The notes under the pieces were generated by a model. It worked only from the letters and a program-made list of their open reading frames with translations. It did no database searches and had not been told where the DNA came from. 64,000 nt of DNA from Prochlorococcus sp. AG-402-P18 (GTDB taxonomy: Bacteria > Cyanobacteriota > Cyanobacteriia > PCC-6307 > Cyanobiaceae). Shown piece by piece: positions 63,510-64,000 of this stretch. The position numbers and the translations under genes were made by a program. The stretch lies in contig QCJC01000001.1 of the NCBI GenBank assembly GCA_003216275.1, positions 62,001 through 126,000 of the forward strand. The letters run 5' to 3'. Each line of letters begins with the position of its first letter. Within the stretch, counting starts at the first letter, position 1.

Positions 63510-64000
63510 TCAAAATAGCCAATCAAGATCTGATTGATTAATATTATGAATTTCTCTATCTATTACAATCTCTCCATCTTTTAACCCAATAACTCTATTG
63601 AAATTATTTATTAAATTAATTTGGTGAAGACTTATAAGTATGGTCTCAGGGATTTTAATTCTAAGATAATTTTTTTGATTAATAAATAAATTTAAGATAT
63701 TTTTTGATAATAGAGGGTCTAAATTTGAGAAAGGTTCGTCTCCAAGAAGAATCTCTGGTTCTTGTCTTAAAAGACGTGCAATTGCTATTCTTTTTTTTTG
63801 CCCACCAGAAAGTTTATTTATATTGGAATAAATAGTTTTTTTAGGCAGACAGACTGCTGCTAGGCATTCTTGGCATAAACCTTTATCTAAGACTCCGATG
63901 AGATTTCTTAAAGCCCATATGAAATTGTGTTTACCTAGTGCACCGCAGTTTATATTCTGAGCGACATTTAGCTCTTCTATCAAAGATAAATCCTGCCATA
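63510..64000 (-). CDS. phnC: Phosphonate/phosphite ABC transporter ATP-binding protein, C-terminal part (truncated by window edge)
   Basis: [35 protein letters not shown]; frame remains open to base 64000 ([16 protein letters not shown]), so the track start at 63983 is internal. Confidence 0.85.
   Translation of the reverse strand, partial: WQDLSLIEELNVAQNINCGALGKHNFIWALRNLIGVLDKGLCQECLAAVCLPKKTIYSNINKLSGGQKKRIAIARLLRQEPEILLGDEPFSNLDPLLSKNILNLFINQKNYLRIKIPETILISLHQINLINNFNRVIGLKDGEIVIDREIHNINQSDLDWLF

Overview
The window is ~64 kb of AT-rich, densely coding chromosome. It looks like a low-light Prochlorococcus, possibly NATL-like; this is inferred from the Pcb antenna protein, lycopene cyclase, comB, nrdJ and phnC/E content, since no search could be run. 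Most of it is ordinary core genome: menD/menB, glgA, murF, glmU, aroA, ubiD, murI, a prenyl diphosphate synthase, acs, hisS, metY/metA, nrdJ, prfC, hslO, rsmE and a truncated phnC-phnE at the right edge. One tRNA-Ser(UGA) is present. I saw no CRISPR array, prophage or IS element. The least ordinary segment is ~27.7-39.4 kb. It holds: (i) a GIY-YIG-like domain fused to membrane helices, next to a small membrane protein, with a perfect 30-bp palindrome between them; (ii) a POR-like SDR that keeps POR signatures but lacks the conserved PGC cysteine; (iii) a divergent locus of ArsS-like radical SAM protein, StpA/GgpP-like glucosylglycerol-phosphate phosphatase, a G3P-dehydrogenase-like protein and a NahK-like sugar kinase, with no adjacent ggpS. 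Locus (iii) is my best candidate for an undescribed (arseno)sugar-glycerol or compatible-solute pathway. Three small ORFs under 60 aa that are absent from the supplied track were found by hand on the minus strand.
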